This document shows positions 54,031 through 62,531 of a DNA stretch of 64,000 nt, one piece after another (position 1 is the first letter of the stretch; each line of letters starts with the position of its first letter). The position numbers were made by a program, and so were the translations under genes. Under the pieces are notes generated by a model. That model ran no database searches. It was not told the DNA's origin and saw nothing but the letters and a program-made list of their open reading frames with translations. This stretch comes from an uncultured Porphyromonas sp. GTDB taxonomy: Bacteria; Bacteroidota; Bacteroidia; Bacteroidales; Porphyromonadaceae. Location: NCBI RefSeq assembly GCF_900541275.1, contig NZ_UQJH01000003.1:1-64000 (forward strand). The letters run 5' to 3'.

Positions 54031-56106
54031 ATGAAGAAGGTACATCGCACCACCGCTCTCTGGACGTTCGTCGCCATCCTTGCTACGGCGGCGATCTTGG
54101 CACTGTGCTACCCGGGCGGGCAGTCACACTTCAAGTACAAGTATGCGGTCAATCAGCCCTGGCGCTACCAAGACGTGCTGATAGCGCCGTACGACTTCGA
54201 GGTGCGGAAGAGTCCGGAGGCGGTACAGCAGGAGCAGGCCTACATAGAGGCACACAAGGATCTCTACTTCTCCTACAATAGGGAGGTGTACAGGCAGCAG
54301 AAGGATCAGCTACTCGAGGCCTATCACGATGCCAAGCTGCCCCGGGTGATCATGGAGCACAGTAGCTACGTTGCCTATTTGCTGAGGGAGCTGGAACACT
54401 TCTACGACCTCGGTATGGTCGATCCGACGGAGGTGGAGCAGCTCACGGACTCCGCCCAGGTCTTTGTGATCGGCAAGGACAATGTGGCTCGGGAGCGCCA
54501 GCTCTCCGATCTGATCACCACGGCGGAGGCCTACGACTCGATTATAGCTAACGCACCCAAGGGACTCGACAGCCTCATGCTGCGTCAGGCCGACCTGACG
54601 GCGCTCCTGATGCCCAATGTGATCTACGACACCGACCAGACGAGCCGTATGGCGGACGCCCGCATCGCCTCGATCAATGAGGTGGTGGGAGTGGTCTTCA
54701 AGGGGACGAAGATCGTCGGACTCGGCGAGATGGTCACCCCGGAGATCTATCAGAAGCTCAAGGGGTACGAGGCGGCCTACAACGAGTACGCTCGCAGCAC
54801 GTCAGACTTAGCGATCATCCGGCTGGGGTTGCTGGCGCTGATCGCCGGCACGCTGCTGGGACTCTTCTTCTACCTCCGGATAGCCCGTCCAGACCTTATG
54901 ATCGAGCGACGCAATAGGCTCTTCCTGCTCCTACAGGTGCTGCTATTCCCCGCCGCCTCCTACCTACTTGCTCCGATCTCACCGATGGTGGTATATGTGA
55001 TCCCCTACTGTATGGTGCTGATCCTGACACGCGTGGTGATGGATGGGCGCACCGCCCTCGTGACCTTTATCACGACCGTGCTCCTCACCACCCTCGTGGT
55101 ACCTGATGCCTCCCTCTTCCTCCTACTCCAGGTGATCAGCGGGGCGGTAGTGCTGGCGACGCTGTCCGATATTTCTCAGAGACGAGACCTGATCTACTCC
55201 GCGGTGTGGGTGCCCTTTGTCCAGATCGCCGTCTACACCGCCTACACGCTCGCCATGGAGGGGACGCTGGCAGGCTTTGACATCAATCTGGTGTGGTACT
55301 TTGCGATCGGCTTTATCTTCCTGATGTTCTCCTATCCACTCCTCTATATGGTGGAGAAAGTCTTTGGCTACATCACACCGATCAGTCTCGTGGAGCTGGG
55401 CGACATCAACAAGCCGCTCCTCAAGAGGGAGAGCGAAGTGGCACCGGGGACCTTCCAGCACGTGCTTAATGTCTCGATCCTCAGCACCGCTGCGATCTCC
55501 AAGATCGGCGGCAACGTGCAGCTGACCCGCACCGGCGCGCTCTACCACGACATCGGGAAGATGAAAAACCCGATCTACTTCACGGAGAACCAGGGCGGAG
55601 AGAATAATCCACACTTTAAGCTCCGCCCCGAGGAGAGTGCGAAGATCATCATCAGCCACGTCACGGACGGGGTAGAGATGGCTCGCAACGCGAAGCTCCC
55701 CGAGCAGATCATAGACTTTATCCGCACCCACCATGGTCTCGGTATGACGAAGTACTTCTACATCCAGTACTGCAATGAGCACCCTGGGGAGGTGGTAGAC
55801 GAGAGTATGTTCCGCTACCCGGGGCCCAACCCCTGGACCCGTGAGCAAGGCGTGATGATGCTGGCGGACCAGGTGGAGGCCTCGTCCCGCAGCCTCAAGG
55901 AGATGAATGAGGAGATCCTTACCAATCACATCGACAAGATCGTCGATGGCATAGTCAGTGGCGGTTACCTGCGAAATACGCCGCTGACGCTTAAGGACAT
56001 CGAGATGATCAAGCAGGTATTCCTCGACAAGCTCCGGACGATGAACCACTCTCGGATCAAGTACCCGGAGCTGAATAAGGAGGCTAAGGCAGCTCAAGCC
56101 AAGTGA
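54031..56106 (+). CDS. 7TM-HD (PgpH-like) phosphodiesterase, probably c-di-AMP
   Basis: Residues 1-275 form an extracytoplasmic domain behind an N-terminal helix (TALWTFVAILATAAILALCYP), followed by about seven helices (IIRLGLLALIAGTLLGLFFYL onwards) and a cytosolic HD domain (ALYHDIGKMKNPIYFTENQ with the HD metal ligands; IIDFIRTHHGLGMTKYFY). This is the 7TMR-HD/7TM-HD layout of PgpH, a c-di-AMP hydrolase. 691 residues. The frame opens at 53953 with a purine-rich stretch before it, but ATG 54031 fits the family start better. Substrate is inferred. The next start is 14 bases downstream. Confidence 0.88.
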   Translation: MKKVHRTTALWTFVAILATAAILALCYPGGQSHFKYKYAVNQPWRYQDVLIAPYDFEVRKSPEAVQQEQAYIEAHKDLYFSYNREVYRQQKDQLLEAYHDAKLPRVIMEHSSYVAYLLRELEHFYDLGMVDPTEVEQLTDSAQVFVIGKDNVARERQLSDLITTAEAYDSIIANAPKGLDSLMLRQADLTALLMPNVIYDTDQTSRMADARIASINEVVGVVFKGTKIVGLGEMVTPEIYQKLKGYEAAYNEYARSTSDLAIIRLGLLALIAGTLLGLFFYLRIARPDLMIERRNRLFLLLQVLLFPAASYLLAPISPMVVYVIPYCMVLILTRVVMDGRTALVTFITTVLLTTLVVPDASLFLLLQVISGAVVLATLSDISQRRDLIYSAVWVPFVQIAVYTAYTLAMEGTLAGFDINLVWYFAIGFIFLMFSYPLLYMVEKVFGYITPISLVELGDINKPLLKRESEVAPGTFQHVLNVSILSTAAISKIGGNVQLTRTGALYHDIGKMKNPIYFTENQGGENNPHFKLRPEESAKIIISHVTDGVEMARNAKLPEQIIDFIRTHHGLGMTKYFYIQYCNEHPGEVVDESMFRYPGPNPWTREQGVMMLADQVEASSRSLKEMNEEILTNHIDKIVDGIVSGGYLRNTPLTLKDIEMIKQVFLDKLRTMNHSRIKYPELNKEAKAAQAK

Positions 56107-56119
56107 GCCCCACTCTCCC

Positions 56120-56689
56120 TTGAAGATCAGTCCTGACATACCCGAGGAGGAGCTGGTAGAGCTCGCAAGACAGCAGGAGACCCAGGAGGAGGCCTTCCGC
56201 CTCATCGTCGACCGCTACTCGCCGATGCTCTACGCCGTGATCCGTCGTGTGCTCATCACCCACGACGACACCAACGACGCCCTGCAGAATACGCTGATCA
56301 AGGTGTGGAAAAACCTTGCCCACTTCGAGGGTAAGTCCAGGCTCTCCACCTGGATGTACACCATTGCACTCAATGAAGCTCGCTCGCTCCTGAGACGAAA
56401 CCGTCCGGAGCGTCAGTTGCCCATAGAGACCGACACATACAGCCTCGCAGAGACGCTGACCAGCGACCCTTACTTCGATGGCGACGAGGCGGAGATCCAG
56501 CTGATGGAGGCGATAGACAAGCTCCCGGAGAAGCAGAGGACGACCTTTGAGCTACGTTACTTCGAGGAGCTACCCTATGCCGAGATCTCTGAGATCACCG
56601 GCACCAGCGTCGGGGCTCTCAAGGCGAATTACCACCACGCCACTCAGAAGCTCTACAAGTACCTCGGTGTGGTGGAGGATGAGGATTAA
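56120..56689 (+). CDS. ECF-type RNA polymerase sigma factor
   Basis: Sigma-70 family, ECF group, 189 residues, TTG start. Region 2 is visible as FRLIVDRYSPMLYAVIRRVLITHDDTNDALQNTLIKVWKNL (core binding and -10 contacts) with STWMYTIALNEARSLLRRN, and region 4 as LPEKQRTTFELRYFEELPYAEISEITGTSVGALKANYHHATQKL (helix-turn-helix for the -35). It is followed by a membrane protein that looks like an anti-sigma partner and a periplasmic protein, so it is likely an envelope-stress regulator that also controls its own cassette. Confidence 0.9.
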   Translation: MKISPDIPEEELVELARQQETQEEAFRLIVDRYSPMLYAVIRRVLITHDDTNDALQNTLIKVWKNLAHFEGKSRLSTWMYTIALNEARSLLRRNRPERQLPIETDTYSLAETLTSDPYFDGDEAEIQLMEAIDKLPEKQRTTFELRYFEELPYAEISEITGTSVGALKANYHHATQKLYKYLGVVEDED

Positions 56690-56766
56690 ACTTTTGCCAC
56701 CACTGAGGATCCTATAATTGTACTGAGGTACGAGGAGATACCATTAGAATCGTCTTTCACACAAGT

Positions 56767-57180
56767 ATGAGCATCAAGAGAACTCCCCTGAGGAGCCGTA
56801 ATATCATCAAGCCACTTGATCCCGCAAGGCACTTCTCCGTCCCCGATGGATACTTCGAGGGGCTGGCGGATCGTGTCAAGCAACGGATCGAGACGATAGA
56901 GCAGGTGGAGGAGCGGCTGAGTCACCACAAGCGGGGCGAAAGACGCAGATCCCGCAAGCGCCTCTATATAGCTGTCGCCTCGGTGGTAGCCGTGCTACTT
57001 GCCATCCCGCTGATCTACACCACCGGTGTCATGAAGGTTCATGATGAGGAGACGACGCTCTCGGGGCGCAGTGACGACCTGGAGCGCTACGAGCAATACA
57101 GCGACCAAGACTACGAGGACTACCTCTCGGAGGACTTGGCGGACGACTATTACCTACACGTCACTTATAGCGGCCTCTGA
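56767..57180 (+). CDS. single-pass membrane protein, likely anti-sigma partner
   Basis: 137 residues: a soluble N-terminal part with the phrase FSVPDGYFEGLADRV seen in Bacteroidota proteins encoded after ECF sigma genes, a very basic stretch, one helix (LYIAVASVVAVLLAIPLIY) near residue 68, and an acidic C-terminal part facing the periplasm. No classic ASD zinc motif is seen. Position and topology suggest it holds the sigma factor; this is inference. The periplasmic protein follows 26 bases later. Confidence 0.72.
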   Translation: MSIKRTPLRSRNIIKPLDPARHFSVPDGYFEGLADRVKQRIETIEQVEERLSHHKRGERRRSRKRLYIAVASVVAVLLAIPLIYTTGVMKVHDEETTLSGRSDDLERYEQYSDQDYEDYLSEDLADDYYLHVTYSGL

Positions 57181-57206
57181 CCTCATAGCCTACCCACATC
57201 ATCCCT

Positions 57207-57692
57207 ATGAATAGACTAATTCTCACCCTGATATTCCTCTTTGTTCTCCTTCCCCTGTCGCTCGGAAAGGCTCACGGCAGTGGCATGGCGCAGCTGGCGC
57301 CACAGCCGATATCTGCCGGTACCGTGGCACAGACTCCTAAGGCAGAGCAGATACGGAAGGAGTGCGTCGCCTATGTAACCCGGACCTGTAAGCTAACAGC
57401 AGACGAGGCTAAGGCTCTGGACACCGAGCTGGCGCGCTATGATCGCAAGAAGATGATCCTCTGGAAAGAGCGAGCCGAGCTCCTCGACCTGCTCGAGGAT
57501 GGGGACCTGAGCGACTACAAGTATGGGAAAACGCTTGAGAAGGTGCTCAATCTCGATGTTGAGCTGAAGAAGTGTCGCCTACGGCTCTACCTATCCCTCA
57601 AGCCCTACTTCCAGAATAAGAAGTTGGGCGAGATCTATATCGCCATCAAGGACTTCAAGCAAGACTTCTCCACGAAACAAGGGGAGCTATAA
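57207..57692 (+). CDS. periplasmic Spy/CpxP-like helical protein
   Basis: 161 residues with a signal peptide (cleaved near GKAHG). The mature part is mostly charged helix: LTADEAKALDTELARYDRKKMILWKERAELLDLLEDGDLSDYKYG, resembling Spy/CpxP or periplasmic heavy-metal sensor proteins by composition, with LTADEA as a possible short signature. It ends the sigma/anti-sigma cassette and may sense or buffer envelope stress. The family assignment is loose. Confidence 0.7.
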   Translation: MNRLILTLIFLFVLLPLSLGKAHGSGMAQLAPQPISAGTVAQTPKAEQIRKECVAYVTRTCKLTADEAKALDTELARYDRKKMILWKERAELLDLLEDGDLSDYKYGKTLEKVLNLDVELKKCRLRLYLSLKPYFQNKKLGEIYIAIKDFKQDFSTKQGEL

Positions 57693-57709
57693 TCTTCGCA
57701 CCACCACTA

Positions 57710-57762
57710 AGCCCAGCCCGGCAGCCGGTTTGCTCCGATGCTGCCGGGCTGGGCTTTTTTTC
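57710..57762 (+). terminator. intrinsic terminator of the sigma cassette
   Basis: A perfect 16-bp stem (57710-57725 with 57740-57755) with a 14-base loop, followed by eight T. Confidence 0.93.
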
Positions 57763-57809
57763 CACATACCTAAGCATTAAAATGAGAATGTTGCACGAAG
57801 TGCATTCTC

Positions 57810-57830
57810 GCACATTTGTTTCAAATGTGC
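57810..57830. repeat. 9-bp hairpin beside the inverted-repeat element
   Basis: GCACATTTG (57810-57818) and CAAATGTGC (57822-57830) with a TTT loop. Another hairpin, GAGAATG...CATTCTC (57784-57807), precedes it. Both abut the element at 57831. Confidence 0.7.
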
Positions 57831-57956
57831 TGAGACTTTGCACGAAGGATGAGATGCAAGGCGCTGAGGATGAGGTCGAAGGGAGCGTACTCACGTACGT
57901 GACCGAGACCGAATTCCGAAAGCAACGCAGCAGATCGCCTTCGTGCAACAGTCTCA
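57831..57956. mobile_element. 126-bp MITE-like inverted-repeat element
   Basis: The ends are inverted: TGAGACTTTGCACGAAGG (57831-57848) and CCTTCGTGCAACAGTCTCA (57938-57956, one extra base). The arms continue imperfectly to a central perfect palindrome TCACGTACGTGA (57891-57902). No frame in it encodes a transposase. I see no clear target-site duplication, so it may be a REP/MITE-like element or a regulatory structure; only one copy lies here. Confidence 0.6.
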
Positions 57957-58035
57957 AATTGCGTACATTTGCTCCTGCCCTACTGCAGACCTTGCTATCG
58001 GTCCGCCGTAGGTTTTACCCCTGAGATAACCCATT

Positions 58036-59463
58036 GTGAAAGCTAAGAAAAGAGAGAAAAAGAGAGTGATCGCTCCCGGCATCACCATCGAGAAGATGGC
58101 TGCCGAGGGGAAGTGCATCGGACACTTAGAGGACGGGCGTGTGGTCTTTGTGCCATACAGCGCTCCGGGAGACGTGGCCGACCTGCTTATCACGAGGAGC
58201 AAGCACTCCCACGCGGAGGGGCTGATCGACCGCTTAGTCACCCCATCGGACCGGCGGCGAGAGCCGGTATGCCCCCACTTCGGTCTCTGCGGTGGCTGCA
58301 AGTGGCAGCACGTGCCATACGAGATGCAGCTCGAGGCCAAGCAGCAGCAGGTCTATGACCAGCTGACCCGTATCGGCAAGGTGACGATCGGGGAGCAGCG
58401 CCCTATACTGGGCTGCGAGAGGGAGTTGGGGTATCGAAATAAGCTCGAGTTTACCTTCTCCTCCTCCCGCTGGATCACCGAGGAGGAGCGCGACCTGCTG
58501 GATGGTGAGGCAGTCGATGAGCGACGAGGAGTGGGCTTCCACATACCGGGACGCTTCGACAAGGTCTTGGACATCCGGGAGTGCCACCTGATGGATGACC
58601 TGAATAATAGGATCCGAAACTTCATCCGGCACTACGGTCTCACGCATGAGGGGTACACCTTCTTCGATCTGAGAGAGCAGGTGGGGCTGATGCGGACGAT
58701 GATGCTACGGATCTCCTCCACGGGCGAGGTGATGCTGGTCATCGCCTTCGGTGAGGAGGATGAGGAGCGCCGCACTGCCCTACTGAGCGCGCTGAAGGAG
58801 GCCTTCCCCGAGATCACTTCCCTCCTCTATGTGATCAATACAAAGGGCAACGACACCCTCGACGGGCTCGAGGTGAAGTCCTTCTCCGGCAGAGACTATA
58901 TCGTCGAGGAGATGGAGGGGCTGCACTTCAAGGTGGGACCCAAGTCCTTCTTCCAGACCAATAGCCGCCAAGCCTATCGCCTCTACTCCGTAGTGCGTGA
59001 GCTGGCAAGCCTCACCGGTAAGGAGATGGTCTACGACCTATACACCGGCACCGGCACCATCGCCTCCTTCGTCTCCCGCCAGGCAGCGCACGTGATCGGC
59101 ATCGAGTACGTCGAGGAGGCCATCCAGGATGCGAGGCTCAATGCGGACTTCAATGGTCTGACGAACCTTGACTTCTACGCCGGTGACATGAAGGACATCC
59201 TGACCGATGACTTTGTCTCGTCCCACGGGCGACCCGATGTGATCATCGCCGATCCGCCCCGAGCCGGTATGCACCCCGATGTACTGCAGACGATCCTGCA
59301 TGCTCACCCCTACCGCATCATCTACGTGAGCTGTAATCCCGCCAGTCAGGCACGAGATTTGCAGACTCTTCAGGAGGAGTACGCCGTCGCCGTGACGCAG
59401 CCGGTGGATATGTTTCCGCAGACGCACCATGTCGAGAACGTCGTCCTCCTCGTCCGTAAGTAA
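58036..59463 (+). CDS. rlmD: 23S rRNA (uracil-5-)-methyltransferase RlmD/RumA type
   Basis: 475 residues, GTG start. A TRAM-like N-terminal beta domain (IAPGITIEKMAAEGKCIGHL), a 4Fe-4S motif (VCPHFGLCGGCKWQH with a further Cys in LGCE), and the SAM fold with YTGTGTIASF, ADPPRAGMHPDVLQ (motif around the catalytic region) and YVSCNPASQARDL with the nucleophilic Cys. This places it in the RlmD/TrmA family; RlmD (m5U1939) versus RlmCD cannot be separated from sequence. rsfS follows 33 bases later. Confidence 0.9.
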   Translation: MKAKKREKKRVIAPGITIEKMAAEGKCIGHLEDGRVVFVPYSAPGDVADLLITRSKHSHAEGLIDRLVTPSDRRREPVCPHFGLCGGCKWQHVPYEMQLEAKQQQVYDQLTRIGKVTIGEQRPILGCERELGYRNKLEFTFSSSRWITEEERDLLDGEAVDERRGVGFHIPGRFDKVLDIRECHLMDDLNNRIRNFIRHYGLTHEGYTFFDLREQVGLMRTMMLRISSTGEVMLVIAFGEEDEERRTALLSALKEAFPEITSLLYVINTKGNDTLDGLEVKSFSGRDYIVEEMEGLHFKVGPKSFFQTNSRQAYRLYSVVRELASLTGKEMVYDLYTGTGTIASFVSRQAAHVIGIEYVEEAIQDARLNADFNGLTNLDFYAGDMKDILTDDFVSSHGRPDVIIADPPRAGMHPDVLQTILHAHPYRIIYVSCNPASQARDLQTLQEEYAVAVTQPVDMFPQTHHVENVVLLVRK

Positions 59464-59496
59464 CTCACACCATTTTATTTCAATACATCCCGACTT

Positions 59497-59874
59497 TTGA
59501 CAACTTCGACCACCACACACGAGCGCACGGAAGCGCTAGTCCACAGTATCGTAGAGGGCCTCAGGGCCAAGAAAGGACACGCCATCACCATCCTCGACCT
59601 GCACCGCTTGCATGATCGACCCACCGACTATATGATCATCGCTGAGAGCAACAGCCCCACAGGCATCAGCACTCTCGAGGAGTCGGTCCGCGAGGTGGTG
59701 GAGGAGCAGGCCGGTGAGCGTCCCATCCGCGTCCACAAGGGGAGCGGTGAGTGGATCGCCATGGACTATGTCGATGCTATGGTCCATATCTTCACGCCGG
59801 AGCTCCGCACCTTCTACCATCTCGAGCAGATGTGGGAGGATGCCGACAGGACCCAGCTGGAGGACGAAGTCTGA
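59497..59874 (+). CDS. rsfS: ribosome silencing factor
   Basis: Binds uL14 and blocks subunit joining in stationary phase. 125 residues, TTG start: KKGHAITILDLHRLHDRPTDYMIIAESNS at the start, VREVVEEQAGERPIRVHKGSGEWIAMDYVDAMVHIFTPELRTFY in the middle and LEQMWEDADR near the end. Located just upstream of ftsH (29 bases), as in other Bacteroidota. Confidence 0.92.
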   Translation: MTTSTTTHERTEALVHSIVEGLRAKKGHAITILDLHRLHDRPTDYMIIAESNSPTGISTLEESVREVVEEQAGERPIRVHKGSGEWIAMDYVDAMVHIFTPELRTFYHLEQMWEDADRTQLEDEV

Positions 59875-59903
59875 GATGTATTATAGAGAATTGATCCACT
59901 CGT

Positions 59904-62057
59904 ATGCCAAATAATACCATACCTCAGAGAGGCAATCCGAAGCGAAAGCCAAATATCAATATCGGCTGGATCTTCATGATCATCATGATGGTGATCCTGG
60001 GGCTCTACTTCTTCGGAGACAACAGCAACGCCCGCTCTGTCAAGTGGTCTGACTTCCAGACCTTGATGGAGGATGATGCCTTTGAGTCCATCACCGTCTA
60101 CTCCTCTAAGGGGAAGGTGGATGCCACCCTCCGCCAGGGCAAGGAGGGTCGTCTCGTCGACCTCGGCATCATACCGGCCGAGCAAGTCAAGCAGACCCGC
60201 CCACGCCTCCTCGGCGCTACCCAGGTCACGTCAGAGATGCCGGGGGCGACAGCCTTCAATGACATCTATCAGAGGATCAAGAGCTCAGACAAGCCGATCT
60301 CCACAGAGATCTCGTACGTCAATCAGAGCATCAGCATCTGGACCATCCTCCTCCAGACCTTACCCTTCCTCCTCCTGATCGTCTTCTGGATCTGGATGAT
60401 GAGGGGCTTCTCCGGGATGGGCGGTCGTGGCGGTGTGATGAATGTCGGCAAGTCCAAGGCTCAGCTCTTTGACCCGGAGACAAAGGTGAAGACCACCTTT
60501 GACAACGTTGCCGGCCTCTATGGTGCCAAGCAAGAGGTGATGGAGGTGGTCCACTTCCTCAAGGAGCCCAAGCGCTACACCCACCTCGGCGGTAAGATCC
60601 CCAAGGGCGTACTCCTCGTAGGGCCTCCCGGCACCGGTAAGACTCTCCTCGCCAAGGCTGTTGCCGGCGAGGCGGGCGTGCCCTTCTTCTCCCTCAGCGG
60701 CTCAGACTTCGTCGAGATGTTTGTCGGCGTGGGAGCTAGTCGCGTGCGAGACCTCTTCAGCACGGCAAAGGAGAAAAGCCCTTGCATCATCTTCATCGAT
60801 GAGATCGACGCCATCGGTCGGGCGAGGGGAAAGAATGCCGGCTTCGGTGGCAACGACGAGCGAGAGAATACCCTCAATCAGCTGCTGACGGAGATGGACG
60901 GCTTCGACACCAATAGCGGAGTCATCGTCATGGCGGCTACCAACCGTGCCGACATCCTCGACAAGGCACTCATGCGTGCCGGCCGCTTTGACCGACAGAT
61001 CTACATCGACCTGCCCGACCTCAATGAGCGAAAGGAGATCTTCCTCGTGCATATGAAGGGGCTCAAGCTAGCGCCCGACGTGGATCCGGACAAGATGGCC
61101 CGCCAGACGCCGGGATTCTCCGGGGCAGACATTGCCAACGTCTGCAATGAGGCGGCACTGATCGCCGCTCGCGAGTCGAAAAATGCCGTGGAGGCAGTCG
61201 ACTTCTCCAACGCCGTCGACCGCGTCGTCGGTGGACTGGAGAAGAAGAGTGCCATCATCACCAAGTCGGAGAAGAAGATGATCTGCATCCACGAGGCAGG
61301 TCACGCTACCATCAGCTGGCGTCTCCGCTATGCCAATCCGCTCGTCAAGGTAACCATCGTACCGAGAGGGCGCGCACTCGGAGCCGCCTGGTATATGCCT
61401 GAGGAGCGGCAGATCGTCCCCAAGGAAGCGATCGAGGACGAGATGTGTGCGACCCTTGGCGGCCGTGCCGCTGAGGAGCTCTTCATAGGGCACATCTCCA
61501 CAGGGGCCTCCAATGACCTCGAGAAGGTGACCCGCATGGCGCAGGCGATGGTGGTCAATTATGGCATGAGCGACAAGATCCCGAACGTCAATTATCAGGA
61601 CAATCAGGGTGAGTACAACTTCACCAAGCCCTACAGCGACGAGACTGCCCGACTGATCGACCAAGAGATCCGGAGCATCATCGCTGAGCAGTATGAGCGA
61701 GCCAAGAAGATCCTGCAGGAGAATGAGGAGGGTCATCACGAGATGGCAGACCTGCTCTTCCAGCGCGAGGTGATCTACACCGAGGATGTGGAAAAGATCC
61801 TCGGCAAGCGCCCATGGGACTCCCGGGCTGAGGAGCTACTCAGGGATGCGGAGGAGCAGGGAGGCGAGGTCAAGGAGGAGACCCCTCACGAGACCGAGAC
61901 ACCCGACCACCCCTCTGACGAGCCTAAGGGCACGTCCTCGGAGGGCAGATCCACTCCCCCACCCCCACCCTTTTCCTCTAAGGCTGAGGAGGAGGACTCC
62001 TGCAGCGAGCAGGTCCACGACTCCGGCATCCTCGGAGCGGACTCCTGCGGAGACTGA
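59904..62057 (+). CDS. ftsH: ATP-dependent zinc metalloprotease FtsH
   Basis: A membrane-bound AAA+ protease that degrades misfolded and regulatory proteins. 717 residues: helix 1 (IGWIFMIIMMVILGLYFFGD), periplasmic segment, helix 2 (IWTILLQTLPFLLLIVFWIWMMRG), Walker A GPPGTGKT (about residue 240), Walker B IIFIDEIDA, SRH ATNRADILDKALMRAGRFDRQ, the zinc site HEAGH (residues 463-467) and a C-terminal M41 domain. The last 75 residues form an acidic, Pro/Ser-rich tail with a run of prolines, longer than usual. In many relatives cdsA follows; here a terminator and then an S41 protease follow. Confidence 0.97.
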   Translation: MPNNTIPQRGNPKRKPNINIGWIFMIIMMVILGLYFFGDNSNARSVKWSDFQTLMEDDAFESITVYSSKGKVDATLRQGKEGRLVDLGIIPAEQVKQTRPRLLGATQVTSEMPGATAFNDIYQRIKSSDKPISTEISYVNQSISIWTILLQTLPFLLLIVFWIWMMRGFSGMGGRGGVMNVGKSKAQLFDPETKVKTTFDNVAGLYGAKQEVMEVVHFLKEPKRYTHLGGKIPKGVLLVGPPGTGKTLLAKAVAGEAGVPFFSLSGSDFVEMFVGVGASRVRDLFSTAKEKSPCIIFIDEIDAIGRARGKNAGFGGNDERENTLNQLLTEMDGFDTNSGVIVMAATNRADILDKALMRAGRFDRQIYIDLPDLNERKEIFLVHMKGLKLAPDVDPDKMARQTPGFSGADIANVCNEAALIAARESKNAVEAVDFSNAVDRVVGGLEKKSAIITKSEKKMICIHEAGHATISWRLRYANPLVKVTIVPRGRALGAAWYMPEERQIVPKEAIEDEMCATLGGRAAEELFIGHISTGASNDLEKVTRMAQAMVVNYGMSDKIPNVNYQDNQGEYNFTKPYSDETARLIDQEIRSIIAEQYERAKKILQENEEGHHEMADLLFQREVIYTEDVEKILGKRPWDSRAEELLRDAEEQGGEVKEETPHETETPDHPSDEPKGTSSEGRSTPPPPPFSSKAEEEDSCSEQVHDSGILGADSCGD

Positions 62058-62090
62058 TCAGTGGCACCGCTCTAAGCAAGCATTAGCGTA

Positions 62091-62146
62091 AGAGATCGAG
62101 GCTCTCTTGTCCGGAAGGGACGAGGGAGCCTCGATCTCTTTTTTTA
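62091..62146 (+). terminator. intrinsic terminator of ftsH
   Basis: A 16-bp stem (62091-62106 with 62124-62139, extended in the loop by TTGTCC/GGGACG) and seven T. Confidence 0.92.
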
Positions 62147-62385
62147 CCCTCACGTCACCGGATCAGGTGGACTAATAAAGACGCGCACACACCCTTTCGG
62201 CACCGCGACCATCCATAGTGAGAGACCAAACCGCCCCCGATGATCGCCATCACTCAGTGAGGGCACCAAAGCCTCCTAATAGGTCTACATATCCCACGAA
62301 ACTCCTCCACTTTCGCACACCTCTTGAGAACCCAAGGAGCGTCCTCGCAATAGGCTGACAATCAGACTCAGGATATGTGGTACTT

Positions 62386-62445
62386 CTAATACCGATATTA
62401 GTGAACTCTAATACCGATATTAGAGGATTCTTTTACCGGTATTAG
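62386..62445. repeat. 22-bp palindrome array E (three units)
   Basis: Units at 62386-62401 and 62408-62423 (both CTAATACCGATATTAG) and 62430-62445 (CTTTTACCGGTATTAG), spacers tgaact and aggatt, exact 22-bp period. The third unit matches that of array C, and the spacers before both read AGRATY. Confidence 0.92.
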
Positions 62446-62456
62446 GCGTGCTTTTG

Positions 62457-62488
62457 TTTGGGAAGGTGGGGGAAAAAGTGGAACTTTG
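62457..62488 (+). promoter_or_regulatory. likely promoter of the S41 protease
   Basis: TTTG (62457-62460) and GAACTTTG (62481-62488, one mismatch to TAnnTTTG) are 20 bases apart. The ATG is 43 bases further. Confidence 0.4.
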
Positions 62489-62531
62489 TATCTATCCTAT
62501 ATGACTATGACACCAAGTCGTGTTACCTCAG

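Larger units (their letters stand above)
57693..58035. other. intergenic region between the sigma cassette and rlmD
   Basis: 343 bases: a terminator (57710-57762), two short hairpins (57784-57807 and 57810-57830) and a 126-bp inverted-repeat element (57831-57956). A plus-strand frame over it (57782-58024) follows the element and is not a convincing gene. Confidence 0.7.
62058..62531. other. intergenic region between ftsH and the S41 protease
   Basis: 474 bases: the ftsH terminator (62091-62146), about 230 bases with nothing I recognise, palindrome array E (62386-62445) and the protease promoter region (62457-62488). Confidence 0.7.
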
